64,000 nucleotides of DNA from Frankia umida (lineage in GTDB: Bacteria > Actinomycetota > Actinomycetes > Frankiales > Frankiaceae): positions 62,001-126,000 of the forward strand of contig NZ_JALKFT010000015.1 of NCBI RefSeq assembly GCF_023242945.1. The letters run 5' to 3'. Numbering within the stretch: position 1 is the first letter of the stretch; each line of letters starts with the position of its first letter. The notes under the pieces are model-generated. The model searched no databases. It had not been told where the DNA came from and worked only from the letters and a program-made list of their open reading frames with translations. Of this stretch, positions 28,626 through 37,736 are shown one piece after another. The position numbers and the translations under genes were made by a program.

Positions 28626-29915
28626 ATGACAAACGCGCTCCTGGACGAGCTGTCCTGGCGTGGACTCATCCACGACAGCACCGATCCCGCCGAGCTTCGG
28701 GACCACCTGGCGGGCGGTGGGCGGCGCTGCTACATCGGTTTCGACCCCACGGCACCCTCGCTGACCATCGGCAATCTGCTCCCGATCACGCTGTTGATCC
28801 GGGCCGCACGGGCCGGGGTCGGCGCGGTGGCGCTGTTCGGCGGCGGCACCGGGCTGATCGGCGACCCGTCCGGCAAGTCGGTGGAACGCGCTCTGCTGTC
28901 CGCCGAGGACGTGGCTGGCAACGTCGCCCGACACCGGGAGATCATGGAGACGATCTTCGGCCGGGCGCTCGGCGCGGACCAGCAGCCCAGCTTCGTCGAC
29001 AACGGCGACTGGCTGGGCCGACTCGGCATGATCGAGTTCCTGCGGGACGTCGGCAAGCACTTCCCGGTCACGGAGATGGTCCGGCGGGACTCGGTGCGCC
29101 GCCGTCTGAACGATCCCGAGGTCGGCCTGACCTACACCGAGTTCAGCTACTCGCTGCTGCAGGCCTACGACTACCGGCGGCTGTGCGAGGACCACGGCGT
29201 GACGCTGCAGCTGGGCGCGTCCGACCAGTGGGGCAACATCGTCGCGGGGATCGACTATGTCCGCCGGGTGCTGCGCACCCAGGTGCATGGCCTGACCTGC
29301 CCGTTGCTGCTACGCGCGGACGGTACGAAGTTCGGCAAGTCGGAGAAGGGCGCCGTCTGGCTGACCGCCGACCGCACGTCGCCGTACACCTTCTACCAGT
29401 TCCTGCTGAACCTCTCCGACGTCGATGCGCACACGTTCGCGCTGTTCTTCTCCCTCACCGAACGGGAGCCGCTGGAGCGGCTGTTCGCCGAGCACGCCGA
29501 GGCACCGGGCAAGCGGGCGCTGCAACGCCATCTCGCCCGCGAGCTCACCACGCTGCTGCACGGTCCCGGTGCGCTGGAGGCGGCCGAGGCGGCCTCGGCG
29601 GCGCTGTTCAGCGGGGACGTGAAGGCGATCGGGGCGGACCTGATCTCGGACGTGTTCGCCGATGTGCCCACGGTCAGCGAACCGCTGGACCGGCTGTCCG
29701 CGGACGGCGGCTGGTCGGTGGTCGACCTGCTGATCGCCACCGGCCTGGCCAGTAGTCGCCGCGACGCCCGCGAGCATCTCGGCAACGGCGCGGTGCTGGT
29801 CAACGGGGACCGGATGGCCGCGGACAGCACCGTCACCGAGAAGGACCTTCTGCACGGCTCGGTGATCCTGATCCGCCGCGGCCGCCGCGAATGGCGAGTG
29901 GCCAGGTTCGCCTGA
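28626..29915 (+). CDS. tyrS: tyrosyl-tRNA synthetase
   Basis: 429 residues, normal for bacterial TyrRS. It charges tRNA-Tyr with tyrosine. The class I HIGH-equivalent is in APSLTIGNLLP (Thr at the first position instead of His), the KMSKS-equivalent is KFGKSEKG, and the tyrosine-binding region shows YSLLQAYDYRRL and LGASDQWGNI. A C-terminal S4 RNA-binding domain starts near residue 360 (SVVDLLIATGLASSRRDARE). No Shine-Dalgarno is visible, but the ATG lies only 9 bases after the mycosin stop, so translation may be coupled. No T-box is expected or seen. Confidence 0.96.
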   Translation: MTNALLDELSWRGLIHDSTDPAELRDHLAGGGRRCYIGFDPTAPSLTIGNLLPITLLIRAARAGVGAVALFGGGTGLIGDPSGKSVERALLSAEDVAGNVARHREIMETIFGRALGADQQPSFVDNGDWLGRLGMIEFLRDVGKHFPVTEMVRRDSVRRRLNDPEVGLTYTEFSYSLLQAYDYRRLCEDHGVTLQLGASDQWGNIVAGIDYVRRVLRTQVHGLTCPLLLRADGTKFGKSEKGAVWLTADRTSPYTFYQFLLNLSDVDAHTFALFFSLTEREPLERLFAEHAEAPGKRALQRHLARELTTLLHGPGALEAAEAASAALFSGDVKAIGADLISDVFADVPTVSEPLDRLSADGGWSVVDLLIATGLASSRRDAREHLGNGAVLVNGDRMAADSTVTEKDLLHGSVILIRRGRREWRVARFA

Positions 29916-30078
29916 GCCGCACCCCCGCCGCCCCGCACCCCCAGGGCATCCCATGGCTCCCCAGGACGGACGGCCCCGGACGGGCACCCGAGGGTCCCCA
30001 CCGCACGCGGCCGGCCGGCCAGCCGGCCAGCCGGTCGGTCGAGCCCAGGTGCGGCGGGGTGCGGCCGGGTTCAGTCGC

Positions 30079-30990
30079 TCAGGGTGCGGGCGGGCCGACG
30101 AGCAGGCCCTTGATGTACGCGGCATGCTCGTCGGCGGTGGCCTTCTGACCGCGGGCCCGGGACAGCACGGTTCGGCCCGCGTAGCCGGCGACCAGCATCG
30201 AGCGCATCACGTTCACCCGTCCCGGGGCGTTGTGCTTGCGCAGGTAGCGGACCATCGAGGCGCCCCGCATCTGCAGCATCCAGGTCTTGCCGGCGCCGCT
30301 GCCGCCGGCGCCGTGCGGCACCAGCAGGTCGGTGCGCAGCTTCTGGCGCAGGCCCGCCTCCCGGATAGCCCGGCCCAGCGCCATGTCCTCGTTGTAGACG
30401 TAGAACGTCTCGTCGAAGGCGCCGAGCTCGAGGAACATCGTGCGACGCACGGCCATGCAGGCCCCGGTCAGCCATTCGGGGTTCATCGGCCGGCCCGGCG
30501 TCGGGCGGGCGAACAGCGCCGACGTCGGGGCCACCTTGTGCGCGCCCAGGACGTGCAGCAGCACCCGTCGTGGCGTCGGCTCCCAGCCGCCGTTGCCGAG
30601 TTCGGGCTTTCCGTCGTGCCCCTTCATCGTCGCCGCGCTGGTCACCAGCTCCGGGTCGGCGAGCAGATCGTCGACGAGGACGTCGATGACGTCGACGGTG
30701 GGGCGGCTGTCCGGGTTGCCGAGCACGACGAACTCGTACCGGGACGACCGGATGCCCATGTTCGCGGCCTTGGAAAAGCCCTTGCCACCGCCGGAGTCGA
30801 GATAGCGGCTGTTCGGCCGGTCGGCGATCAGCTGCTCGACCCCGTCGGCACCGGCGGCGTTGTCGACCACCACCACCGGCATGTCGGTCGGCAGCGTCGC
30901 GAACAGACCCTCGAGCTGCTCGCGGCTGTGGTAGCTGACCAGCACGAGTTCGTACTGCCAGGTGGACCGCTTCGGTCGCTCGACGGCCAC
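30079..30990 (-). CDS. GT2 family glycosyltransferase, rhamnosyltransferase-like
   Basis: 303 residues with a GT-A fold: VSYHSREQL near the N-terminus, VVVDNAAGADG, GNPDSRP at the DxD position, and ACMAVRRTMFLELGAFDETFYVYNEDMALGRAIREAG, typical of WbbL-like rhamnosyltransferases. It probably adds one sugar, perhaps rhamnose from dTDP-rhamnose, to a lipid-linked intermediate on the cytoplasmic face. It lacks membrane helices. The 163-base gap to the convergent tyrS is GC-rich with (GGCC)-type short repeats and no gene. Confidence 0.87.
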   Translation of the reverse strand: MAVERPKRSTWQYELVLVSYHSREQLEGLFATLPTDMPVVVVDNAAGADGVEQLIADRPNSRYLDSGGGKGFSKAANMGIRSSRYEFVVLGNPDSRPTVDVIDVLVDDLLADPELVTSAATMKGHDGKPELGNGGWEPTPRRVLLHVLGAHKVAPTSALFARPTPGRPMNPEWLTGACMAVRRTMFLELGAFDETFYVYNEDMALGRAIREAGLRQKLRTDLLVPHGAGGSGAGKTWMLQMRGASMVRYLRKHNAPGRVNVMRSMLVAGYAGRTVLSRARGQKATADEHAAYIKGLLVGPPAP

Positions 30991-31046
30991 GGCGACACGC
31001 TCCTCACTACCTGATGTGCGGAACTACCTGATGTTCCGGCTGCTGC

Positions 31047-32315
31047 TCACGGACGGGTGGGGCTCAACGCATCCGACGTCGAACCCGGCGGCGTCACCGG
31101 GGACGATCCGGACGCGGGCGGCAGGCCGGCCGGCGCGGACGCCCCAGCCGGCACCGCACCGGACGCGGTCGCGGTGGGCGCGACCCGCTCGGGCTTGGGC
31201 CACACGGCGGGACGGTCACGGGCCAGGAAGCGGCGTACGCCGCCGAGGGCGACGGCCTGCAGGAAGAAGACCTGCGCGACGAGCCTGGTCGGGCCCGGTG
31301 GGGTGCGACCGGTGAGCAGGGCGGCGGTGCTCGCGGCGCCGACGGCGTTGCCGGCCAGGAACACCCGGGCGACCCAGCTGTGGCGGGCGGCGGGAACGGC
31401 GATCCCGATCAGCACGACCTGGGCGACGGGCCCGAACGACGAACGGACCAGCCGGTGCCCCCACAGCTGCGGGGTGACCGGCAGCGCGCCGGGCACCAGC
31501 GCGGCGCGACGCCGCCAGAGCATGTCCAGGTTGCCGGCGACGATCCTGGTCCGACGTTCCCACTCGCCGTTGTAGTCCGGCGCGGCGGGCTCGAGGGAGT
31601 ACGCCTCGGGCTCGTAGACGACGCGCAGGCCACCTTCGAGGACGTCCAGGGCGAGCCAGGCGTCGTCGACGGCGGTGTCCGCGGGCAGCGGGCGGAAGGC
31701 CTGGCGGCGAAACGCGAGCATCTCGCCGACGACGCCGATCGTGGCCCCGGTCGCGGACTCGCAACGCTTGAGCCACGACTCGAACTTCCAGTAGAAGCCC
31801 TGGGCGCCGTCGGGGTCGTCGACCCGCTTCTCGCCGGCGACCGCCCCGACCGTGTCGTCGGTGAAGTGGCGGGCGGCGGCGCGCAGCGCGCCGGGAGCGA
31901 GCACGGCGTTCGCGTCGGTCAGCACGACGACCTCGTGGGAGGCCGCGGCGACCCCACGGTTGACCGCGCGGGCCTTGCCGAGCCGCTCACCGGAGGAGAG
32001 CACCCGCACGCCTGGACGGCGCGATGCCTCGGCGGTCTCGGCATCGTCGGCGACGACGATGATCTCCATGGTCCCGGGGTAGTCGGTACCCGCGAGCTCG
32101 TCGAGCTTCGTGCCGATGACCGCGGCTTCCCGATAGGCGGAAACGACGACACTCAGGCCCGGCCAGCCAAGGGGATCGGGGTCCGCCGGCACCGGTGTCT
32201 CCAGGCCCCGACTACGTAGCCCGATATAAACCGGGTACAGAACGTGACCGTACACGGTGGCGGCTCCGAGCGCCGCGACGGCGGCACCTCGACTGATGGT
32301 CCGGACACCTGTCAT
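31047..32315 (-). CDS. GT2 family membrane glycosyltransferase
   Basis: 422 residues. An N-terminal hydrophobic segment (AAVAALGAATVYGHVLYPVY) is followed by a GT-A domain: SVVVSAYREAAVIGTKLDEL, VVADDAETA, TDANAVLAPGAL (DxD-like) and the acceptor acid VDDAWLALDVLEGG, with a WxRRxRI motif (WERRTRIVAGNLDML) resembling the Q/RxxRW of processive enzymes. Two to three C-terminal helices follow, then a Pro/Ala-rich tail. It resembles hyaluronan/cellulose-synthase-related transferases. The ATG at 32315 starts at MTGVRTIS; 13 open codons upstream contain no hydrophobic sequence. It is divergent from the GT4 gene. Confidence 0.84.
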   Translation of the reverse strand: MTGVRTISRGAAVAALGAATVYGHVLYPVYIGLRSRGLETPVPADPDPLGWPGLSVVVSAYREAAVIGTKLDELAGTDYPGTMEIIVVADDAETAEASRRPGVRVLSSGERLGKARAVNRGVAAASHEVVVLTDANAVLAPGALRAAARHFTDDTVGAVAGEKRVDDPDGAQGFYWKFESWLKRCESATGATIGVVGEMLAFRRQAFRPLPADTAVDDAWLALDVLEGGLRVVYEPEAYSLEPAAPDYNGEWERRTRIVAGNLDMLWRRRAALVPGALPVTPQLWGHRLVRSSFGPVAQVVLIGIAVPAARHSWVARVFLAGNAVGAASTAALLTGRTPPGPTRLVAQVFFLQAVALGGVRRFLARDRPAVWPKPERVAPTATASGAVPAGASAPAGLPPASGSSPVTPPGSTSDALSPTRP

Positions 32316-32426
32316 GTCGTCAACCGTAGCGTTGCACCGTGGGCATCCGGCCATGGGCTCCTCATGCCGCTCGGCGCGCTACCTCCCGCAGGGGCCACCG
32401 TCCGCACGCCCGTTACAGTGGGTCGG

Positions 32427-33641
32427 GTGAGTGACTCCACACGTTGGATCGTCGTGGTCGAGGAACCGTTTCTCCCGGCCGATGCCGGCGGTCGGGTGGA
32501 GACCCTGAGTTTCCTGACCGCGGCCGCCGCCGCCGGTATCCGGATGCAGGTCCTCGTCCCCGCGCGCGACGACATCGACATCGCGGCGTACGAGGAGGCG
32601 ATTCCCGGTTCCGCGGTCACCCGGCTGCGCCGGGACGACAGCCCGCGCGCCCACCTGACGCCGAAACCGTTCATGCACGCCTCCCGGCCGGTGGGTCCGC
32701 TGCGCCGGGCGTTGGAGGCGACCCCACCCCGCGCCGACGCCGTGATCAGCTACAGCTGCCGATCGTCGCATCTGGGTGAGGAGATCGCCCGGATCTGGAA
32801 GCTTCCCCATCTGGTCCGGGCGCACAACGTCGACTCGGAGTTCTTCCGGGTGCTGGCCCGCAGCGGTTCGGGGCCGCGCGCCCTCGCCTATGAGGTCGAG
32901 TACCACAAGCTGCGTCTGGCCGAGCTTTCCCTGCACCATTCGCCGCTGGTCACCTGCATCGCGGACATCTCCCTGGAAGATCACCAGTGGCGGCGGGCCC
33001 GGGCGAGTGTGCCGACCTTCCACCTGCCGCCGTTCCTGCCGGTCGGCGCCCTGCGGGCCGGCGTCGGCGCGGATGCGGCCACCGATCCGGCGAGCGCCGC
33101 GCCCCGCGACGGGCAGCGGCTGGTGTTCGTCGGCTCGCTGGACACCCCGACCAACATCGAGGCGTTGCGCTGGTTCCTCGGCGGATGCTGGCCGTCGGTG
33201 CGGGTGCGCCATCCCGAGGCGACGTTCCAGGTCGTCGGACGGCGACCGGAGGACGGCCTGGCCGCCTGGCTCGCGGGCTTCGACGGCGTCGAACTGCACA
33301 CCGACGTCCCCAGCGTCGTCGGTTACCTGACGGCGGCGACCCTGTCGGTGAACCCGATGCAGTCCGGTTCCGGCGTCAACATCAAGGCCATCGAGGCGAT
33401 GGCGACGGGAACTCCGGTGGTGAGCACCCCGACCGGCAGCCGCGGGCTGGGCTGGACACCAGGCACCGACCTGCTGGTGGCCGAGGAGCCGGCCGCGTTC
33501 GCCGCCGCCGTCAGCGACCTGCTGGCGCAGCCGGCGCGGGCCGCCGAGATCGGCGCGGCCGGGCGTGCCTATGTCCTACGGGAACTCGACCACGGCACGC
33601 TGATCCGCACGATCGAGGAGCATCTGAACCCCGCCGTCTAG
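32427..33641 (+). CDS. GT4 family glycosyltransferase
   Basis: 404 residues, GT-B fold. The N-terminal domain has GGRVETLSFL; the C-terminal domain has VFVGSLDTPTNIEALRWFL and the nucleotide-binding segment NPMQSGSGVNIKAIEAMATGTPVVSTPTGSRGL, the GT4 EX7E region. It transfers a sugar from an NDP-sugar with retention. The GTG start is chosen because the fold begins there (RWIVVVEEPF); 61 open codons upstream look non-coding. The stop overlaps the convergent pth stop as CTAG. It may belong to the polysaccharide locus. Confidence 0.87.
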   Translation: MSDSTRWIVVVEEPFLPADAGGRVETLSFLTAAAAAGIRMQVLVPARDDIDIAAYEEAIPGSAVTRLRRDDSPRAHLTPKPFMHASRPVGPLRRALEATPPRADAVISYSCRSSHLGEEIARIWKLPHLVRAHNVDSEFFRVLARSGSGPRALAYEVEYHKLRLAELSLHHSPLVTCIADISLEDHQWRRARASVPTFHLPPFLPVGALRAGVGADAATDPASAAPRDGQRLVFVGSLDTPTNIEALRWFLGGCWPSVRVRHPEATFQVVGRRPEDGLAAWLAGFDGVELHTDVPSVVGYLTAATLSVNPMQSGSGVNIKAIEAMATGTPVVSTPTGSRGLGWTPGTDLLVAEEPAAFAAAVSDLLAQPARAAEIGAAGRAYVLRELDHGTLIRTIEEHLNPAV

Positions 33642-34231
33642 AGCAGGGCGTGGTAACGGTTCTGGGTGGGCTCGAGGCCGTGGGTGATCAGCATTTCCAC
33701 CGAGTCGGCGGCATGCTCGAGCAGCAGCGGCAGGTCGCGGCGCTCCGCGGTGCCGAAGTCGCGCAGGACGAAGGCGGCGGCGTCCATCCGACCCGGGGGC
33801 CGTCCGACGCCGACCCGAACGCGCAGGTAGTCGCGGGTGCCCAGCGACGAGGTGATCGAGCGCAGGCCGTTGTGACCGTTGTCTCCGCCGCCCTGCTTCA
33901 GGCGAACCGTCCCGAAGGGGATGTCCAGTTCGTCATGCACGACGATGATCCGAGCCGGCTCGATCTTGTAGAAGCCTCGAACGGCGGTGACGGGGCCACC
34001 GGAGAGGTTCATGAACGACAGCGGCCGGGCGAGAACCGCCCGGGCGCCGGCGAGGCGAACCTCGGCCACATCCGCCCGCGAGCGGTGCGACTTCAGCCGC
34101 GCCCCGGCCCGCTGCGCCAGCAGATCGACGACCATGAAACCGGCGTTGTGTCGGTTTCCGGCGTAGTCCGGGCCGGGGTTGCCCAGTCCGACGACGAGCC
34201 AGGGCCCGTCGTCGGTCGGGATGTTCGTCAT
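33638..34231 (-). CDS. pth: peptidyl-tRNA hydrolase
   Basis: 197 residues, standard length. It frees tRNA from drop-off peptidyl-tRNA. Conserved features: VGLGNPGPDYAGNRHNAGF with the catalytic His, FMNLSGGP, HDELDIPFG with the catalytic Asp and KQGGGDNGHNGLRSI. It lies downstream of rplY, an order common in actinobacteria, with a gap of about 146 bases that holds a GT-rich repeat. It is convergent with the GT4 gene, their stops sharing CTAG. Confidence 0.96.
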   Translation of the reverse strand: MTNIPTDDGPWLVVGLGNPGPDYAGNRHNAGFMVVDLLAQRAGARLKSHRSRADVAEVRLAGARAVLARPLSFMNLSGGPVTAVRGFYKIEPARIIVVHDELDIPFGTVRLKQGGGDNGHNGLRSITSSLGTRDYLRVRVGVGRPPGRMDAAAFVLRDFGTAERRDLPLLLEHAADSVEMLITHGLEPTQNRYHALL

Positions 34232-34275
34232 GGCCCGTCCATCCGCATGTCGTCATCGGGTGGCATCGCAGGTCC

Positions 34276-34350
34276 AGTAGTGCGTGTGCGTGTGCGGGTG
34301 GTGCAGGTTCAGGTGCAGGTGCAGGTGGTGCGTGTGCGGTGGCGCCGGGT
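34276..34350. repeat. low-complexity GTGCAG/GTGCGT tract
   Basis: The gap between rplY and pth contains a simple tract of GTGCGT and CAGGTG hexamers, with four near-identical CAGGTG units in a row around 34305-34330. No gene or clear hairpin is visible there. Confidence 0.6.
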
Positions 34351-34377
34351 GTCGACGGAGGGATCCCGCCCGCGTGG

Positions 34378-34998
34378 TTACGCGGACGCGGTCGCCGCGC
34401 CGGCTTCCTCGGCCGCCGGGGTCTCGCCGAGCGCTGCCTCGACCTGAGCGGTGGTCCGCTTGGCCAGGCACTGCACGACAACGAGATCCGGATCGGCGTC
34501 GAGCACCGAGCCCGCGGGCAGCGCGAGCTGACGGGCCAGCACGCTGGTGCCGGGCTCGAGACCGGTGATGTCGATTTCGATCGGGCCAGGCAGACGGGCC
34601 GCGTCAGCCTTGACCGCGATCGTCATGACCTGCTGGTCGATCAGGGTGTCGGGGTGTGCATCCCCGATGACCTGGACCGGGATCTCAGCGACGATCTTCT
34701 CGCCCCGGCTGACCAGCACCAGGTCGATGTGCTCGAAGCTGCCCTTGATCGGGTGGCGTTGGACGTCCTTGGCGAGCGCGAGCTCGATGCCGTCGCCGAG
34801 CTCAAGGGTGAGCAGGACGTTGGTACCGGCGTCGGTCTTGAACGCGTGAAGCAGGTCGTGCGCGGGAAGCGCGATGTGGCGCGGCGGCTTGCCGTGCCCG
34901 TAGAGAACGGCCGGTACCTTGCCGGCGCGGCGGGTGCGACGTGCACCGCCTTTACCGAACTCGGTGCGCGGCTCCGCGGCGATGCGGACCTCGGACAT
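34378..34998 (-). CDS. rplY: 50S ribosomal protein bL25/general stress protein Ctc
   Basis: 206 residues, the long Ctc/TL5 form. The N-terminal 5S rRNA-binding domain has RTEFGKGGARRTRRAGKVPAVLYGHG; the C-terminal TL5 domain follows (VEIPVQVIGDAHPD ... GTSVLARQLALP). It binds 5S rRNA in the large subunit. The ATG has GGAAGGA upstream; 40 open codons before it are not family-like. It is followed by pth, the usual partner. Confidence 0.96.
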   Translation of the reverse strand: MSEVRIAAEPRTEFGKGGARRTRRAGKVPAVLYGHGKPPRHIALPAHDLLHAFKTDAGTNVLLTLELGDGIELALAKDVQRHPIKGSFEHIDLVLVSRGEKIVAEIPVQVIGDAHPDTLIDQQVMTIAVKADAARLPGPIEIDITGLEPGTSVLARQLALPAGSVLDADPDLVVVQCLAKRTTAQVEAALGETPAAEEAGAATASA

Positions 34999-35520
34999 GG
35001 CGACGCACAGTCCTTCCAGACGTGGGATTCTTCGCCGGAGGGCGGACGAGCCACCGCGGCGCGGTCCTTCACAGTACCGGACTCCACGCGCGCAGGGGCC
35101 ACCGCCCGGAGTTGTCAAGTTCCGCGCCGCCGGAGACCGCCCCCACTATGGCGCCCTGCACCCCACCGACCCGCCCCGGATACGCCGTACTGCTCGCGGT
35201 CCGCCCGCCCCGGACCGCGAGCCCGGGCACCTTCGCAGGTCAGAGGCGACCGGGCGGCGGATTACGCGCAGGTCAGACGGCCTACGAGCCGCCTGGCCCC
35301 GCGATCGGCGCGGCCGGGACCCGGCGCGTCCGACCGGCACGTCAGTGCCCCGTACGCAGCCTGACGGTGCACCCGAGCGGCCCGCCCGCGGCCTTCCACC
35401 CGCCCGGCGCGGACGGGGTCAGGCGCCCCGTCCCGACCGGGCCGACCGGGCTGTCCGGGCCGATCCGCCGGCTGGCTCATGCCTGGCCGGCCGATCATCC
35501 CTGCCACCCTCGGGCCGGCG
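34999..35520. other. 520-bp region without a supported gene
   Basis: Lies between rplY (start at 34998) and the end of the unknown basic-protein gene (35521). Open frames in several registers are Arg/Pro noise without ribosome binding sites. It should hold the rplY promoter; I cannot point to a convincing -35/-10 pair. Confidence 0.4.
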
Positions 35521-36270
35521 TCACCACTGCCGGTGATCCCCGCGTAGGTGACGACGCGCCGACCACCGGCGCCGGTACACCGACCACCGGGACCGTTTCC
35601 CCGCCGCCCACTCGCCGGCCGCCCACTCGCCGGCCGCCCACTCGCCGGGCGTCCACTCGCCGGTCATCCGGTCTGCGGCCGTCCAATCGCCGGCCGCAGG
35701 GTCTCCCGAAGTCCGGTCGTCCGCGGCTTCGAGTTCTCTGCGCGCGTTCGCCGCGGCCCGGTCCCGCACGCGTCGGCCACCGGCGATCCGACGAGCCGCG
35801 GAACGGCGACCGCGGTGCGACGCCGACCGCGAGCGCCGAGCCGTGGCCGACGCGGCACCGGCACCTGTCGACGGCTGCGCCGAGGTCCGCGACGCGGTCG
35901 CGCGGGACCTCGCCGCCGTGGCCTCGGGCTCGGTCTTGGGCTCGGGGGCTCCGGTCATGTCCGCATGCAGCGCACGCAACTGCTCGACCCGCGTCTGTGG
36001 GCTGAGGTCGGGGTCGTGATGGGTGGCACGGACGAAGGCGCGCAGCTGGGCCCGGCGGCGTGCCGCCTCGACTCCCTCGATGCGATCCGCCGGCGGCCGC
36101 GACGCACGCCCGACCCCACCAGCCGCGGACCTGCCAGCCGCGGACCCGCGGGCTCCGGACCTGCCTGCCGCGGCTCCGCCGGAGCGGGAGGTGGTGCTGG
36201 TGGAGGTGGTGGTGCTGCTGGAGCCGGCACGCGTGGTGTCGGGCCGGGATGTTCTGGTGGTGATGGTCAT
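35521..36270 (-). CDS. unknown basic Ser/Thr/Arg-rich protein with EWAAG repeats
   Basis: About 249 residues, not recognised. The N-terminus is Thr/Ser rich, the middle has a short helical segment (EGVEAARRRAQLRAFVRATH) that could be a conserved core, then Arg/Ala-rich sequence, a GEWAAG repeat and a basic C-terminus (RSRWSVYRRRW). No signal peptide or membrane helix is seen. The main support is an excellent ribosome binding site (GGGAGGAA, six bases before the ATG). The plus-strand frame over the same region lacks one. High charge suggests nucleic-acid or ribosome association, but this is speculation. It is divergent from ispE. Confidence 0.5.
   Translation of the reverse strand: MTITTRTSRPDTTRAGSSSTTTSTSTTSRSGGAAAGRSGARGSAAGRSAAGGVGRASRPPADRIEGVEAARRRAQLRAFVRATHHDPDLSPQTRVEQLRALHADMTGAPEPKTEPEATAARSRATASRTSAQPSTGAGAASATARRSRSASHRGRRSAARRIAGGRRVRDRAAANARRELEAADDRTSGDPAAGDWTAADRMTGEWTPGEWAAGEWAAGEWAAGKRSRWSVYRRRWSARRHLRGDHRQW
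35604..35663. repeat. 15-bp in-frame minisatellite
   Basis: Three exact 15-bp units (35604-35648) and a fourth with two changes (35649-35663) encode the GEWAA repeats of the unknown basic protein. Confidence 0.9.
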
Positions 36271-36550
36271 GATGATTCCTCCCCCGCCGCGCCTGGTGAG
36301 ACGGTGGACCGCGGCGCACGCGCAGCGGGGAGGGAGCCTTCCGTTCGGGGGCACCCACGCCAGCGACTCGTTCGTATCCGCCGCTGCACCAGCCCGACTG
36401 TGGGCGTACCCCGTGGCCGGCGGACGTACGCCGTGGGTGGAGCGCGATGCGCCGCGGAGCCGGCGGATAGGTTGGATCGCAGGCCACGCCGCACCGTGAG
36501 CCGCCAGTGAGCGTGAGCCCGCGCCCTCGAGGCCGAGCCGACGAGTCCGA

Positions 36551-37666
36551 GTGAAGGAGCCTCCGCTGACTCGATCCCACCCGGCGCCGCGCCACGGCGC
36601 GCACGCCGGTTCCACCGTCACCGTCCGGGCTCCAGCCAAGGTCAACCTGCATCTCGGTGTCGGACCGCTGCGTCCGGACGGCTATCACGACGTGATCACC
36701 GTCCTTCAGGCCGTCTCCCTGTTCGACGACCTGACGGCCACCGTGCCAGCGACCGCCCCGGGCACGTCGACGACCGCCAGCACCCCCACGGCCGTCGACC
36801 AGCCGGGTTCTGACACGTCCACCGGCCTCGAGATCACCGTGGCGGTGACCGGCGAGGGTGCCGCCGGGAACAGGCCGGCCACGTCCACGCCGGACGTGTC
36901 GATCGTCCCGACCGGGCTGGACAACATCGCCGTGCGGGCCGCGCACCTCGTGGCCGAGGCCGCCGGGATCACCTCCGCGCGGCTCCACCTCGCCCTGACC
37001 AAGGGGATTCCGGTCGCCGCCGGGATGGCCGGGGGCAGCGCGGACGCCGCCGCCGCCCTCGTCGCCTGCGACGCGCTGTGGCAGACCGGTCTCGACCGGG
37101 CCACCCTCGCGGAGCTGGCCGCTCGCCTCGGCAGCGACGTCCCGTTTCCGCTGGCCGGTGGCACGGCCCTGGGGACCGGACGAGGTGAGCAGCTCACCGA
37201 TGTGCTGGCCACCGGCGAGTACTACTGGGTCTTCGCGCTGGCCGACGGTGGGCTGTCCACGCCCGCGGTGTACGCCGAGTTCGACCGGTTGTCCGAGGGC
37301 AGACTGCGCAGCGGGCCGACACCGGCGGACGACGTGCTGGCGGCGCTGCGCACCGGGGATCCGCGTCAGCTCGGCGCGGCGCTCGTCAACGATCTGCAGC
37401 CGGCGGCGCTGCGACTGCGTCCGGCGCTGCGGCGGGTCCTGTCGACCGGCACCGAGCTTGGCGCGGTCGGCGCGATCGTGAGCGGCTCCGGTCCTACCTG
37501 CGCTTTCCTCGCCGCGGGCGCCACCGAGAGCATCGAGTTGGCTGCGAGCCTGGCCGGGATGGGCGTGGCCCGTGCGGTCCGTCGCGCCGCGGGCCCGGCC
37601 GCCGGTGCCCGGGTCGTCGCCGGTGCGGGCACCGCTCCGGTGGGTCCCACGGGCGACGGGCCGTGA
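36551..37666 (+). CDS. ispE: 4-diphosphocytidyl-2-C-methyl-D-erythritol kinase
   Basis: 371 residues, GHMP kinase family, phosphorylating CDP-methylerythritol in the MEP isoprenoid pathway. VRAPAKVNLHLGVG with the catalytic-site Lys, PDGYHDVITVLQAVSL, the ATP loop PVAAGMAGGSADAAAA and VSGSGPTCAFLA are present. It is longer than the usual 290-310 residues because of a Thr/Ala/Ser-rich insertion at about residues 65-115. Start: GTG at 36551 is the first in frame, but the GAAGGAG at 36552-36558 could serve a CTG at 36566, five codons later. Neighbouring ABC-F and nearby rsmA and glmU match actinobacterial gene order. Confidence 0.94.
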   Translation: MKEPPLTRSHPAPRHGAHAGSTVTVRAPAKVNLHLGVGPLRPDGYHDVITVLQAVSLFDDLTATVPATAPGTSTTASTPTAVDQPGSDTSTGLEITVAVTGEGAAGNRPATSTPDVSIVPTGLDNIAVRAAHLVAEAAGITSARLHLALTKGIPVAAGMAGGSADAAAALVACDALWQTGLDRATLAELAARLGSDVPFPLAGGTALGTGRGEQLTDVLATGEYYWVFALADGGLSTPAVYAEFDRLSEGRLRSGPTPADDVLAALRTGDPRQLGAALVNDLQPAALRLRPALRRVLSTGTELGAVGAIVSGSGPTCAFLAAGATESIELAASLAGMGVARAVRRAAGPAAGARVVAGAGTAPVGPTGDGP

Positions 37667-37736
37667 GCGTCTGGCGGCTGAGCTCGACGAACGTCCACTC
37701 CGATGATCGAATCACCCGAAGGGCTGGGATGCGCTA

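Noticed and set aside
35113..35118. Perfect TTGACA on the minus strand upstream of rplY
   Set aside because: No -10-like hexamer at 16-19 bases; the nearest TACTGT is 36 bases away.
35548..36510. 320-codon plus-strand frame over the unknown basic protein gene
   Set aside because: Lacks a ribosome binding site, while the minus-strand frame has an excellent one; product is Pro/Arg/Gly noise.
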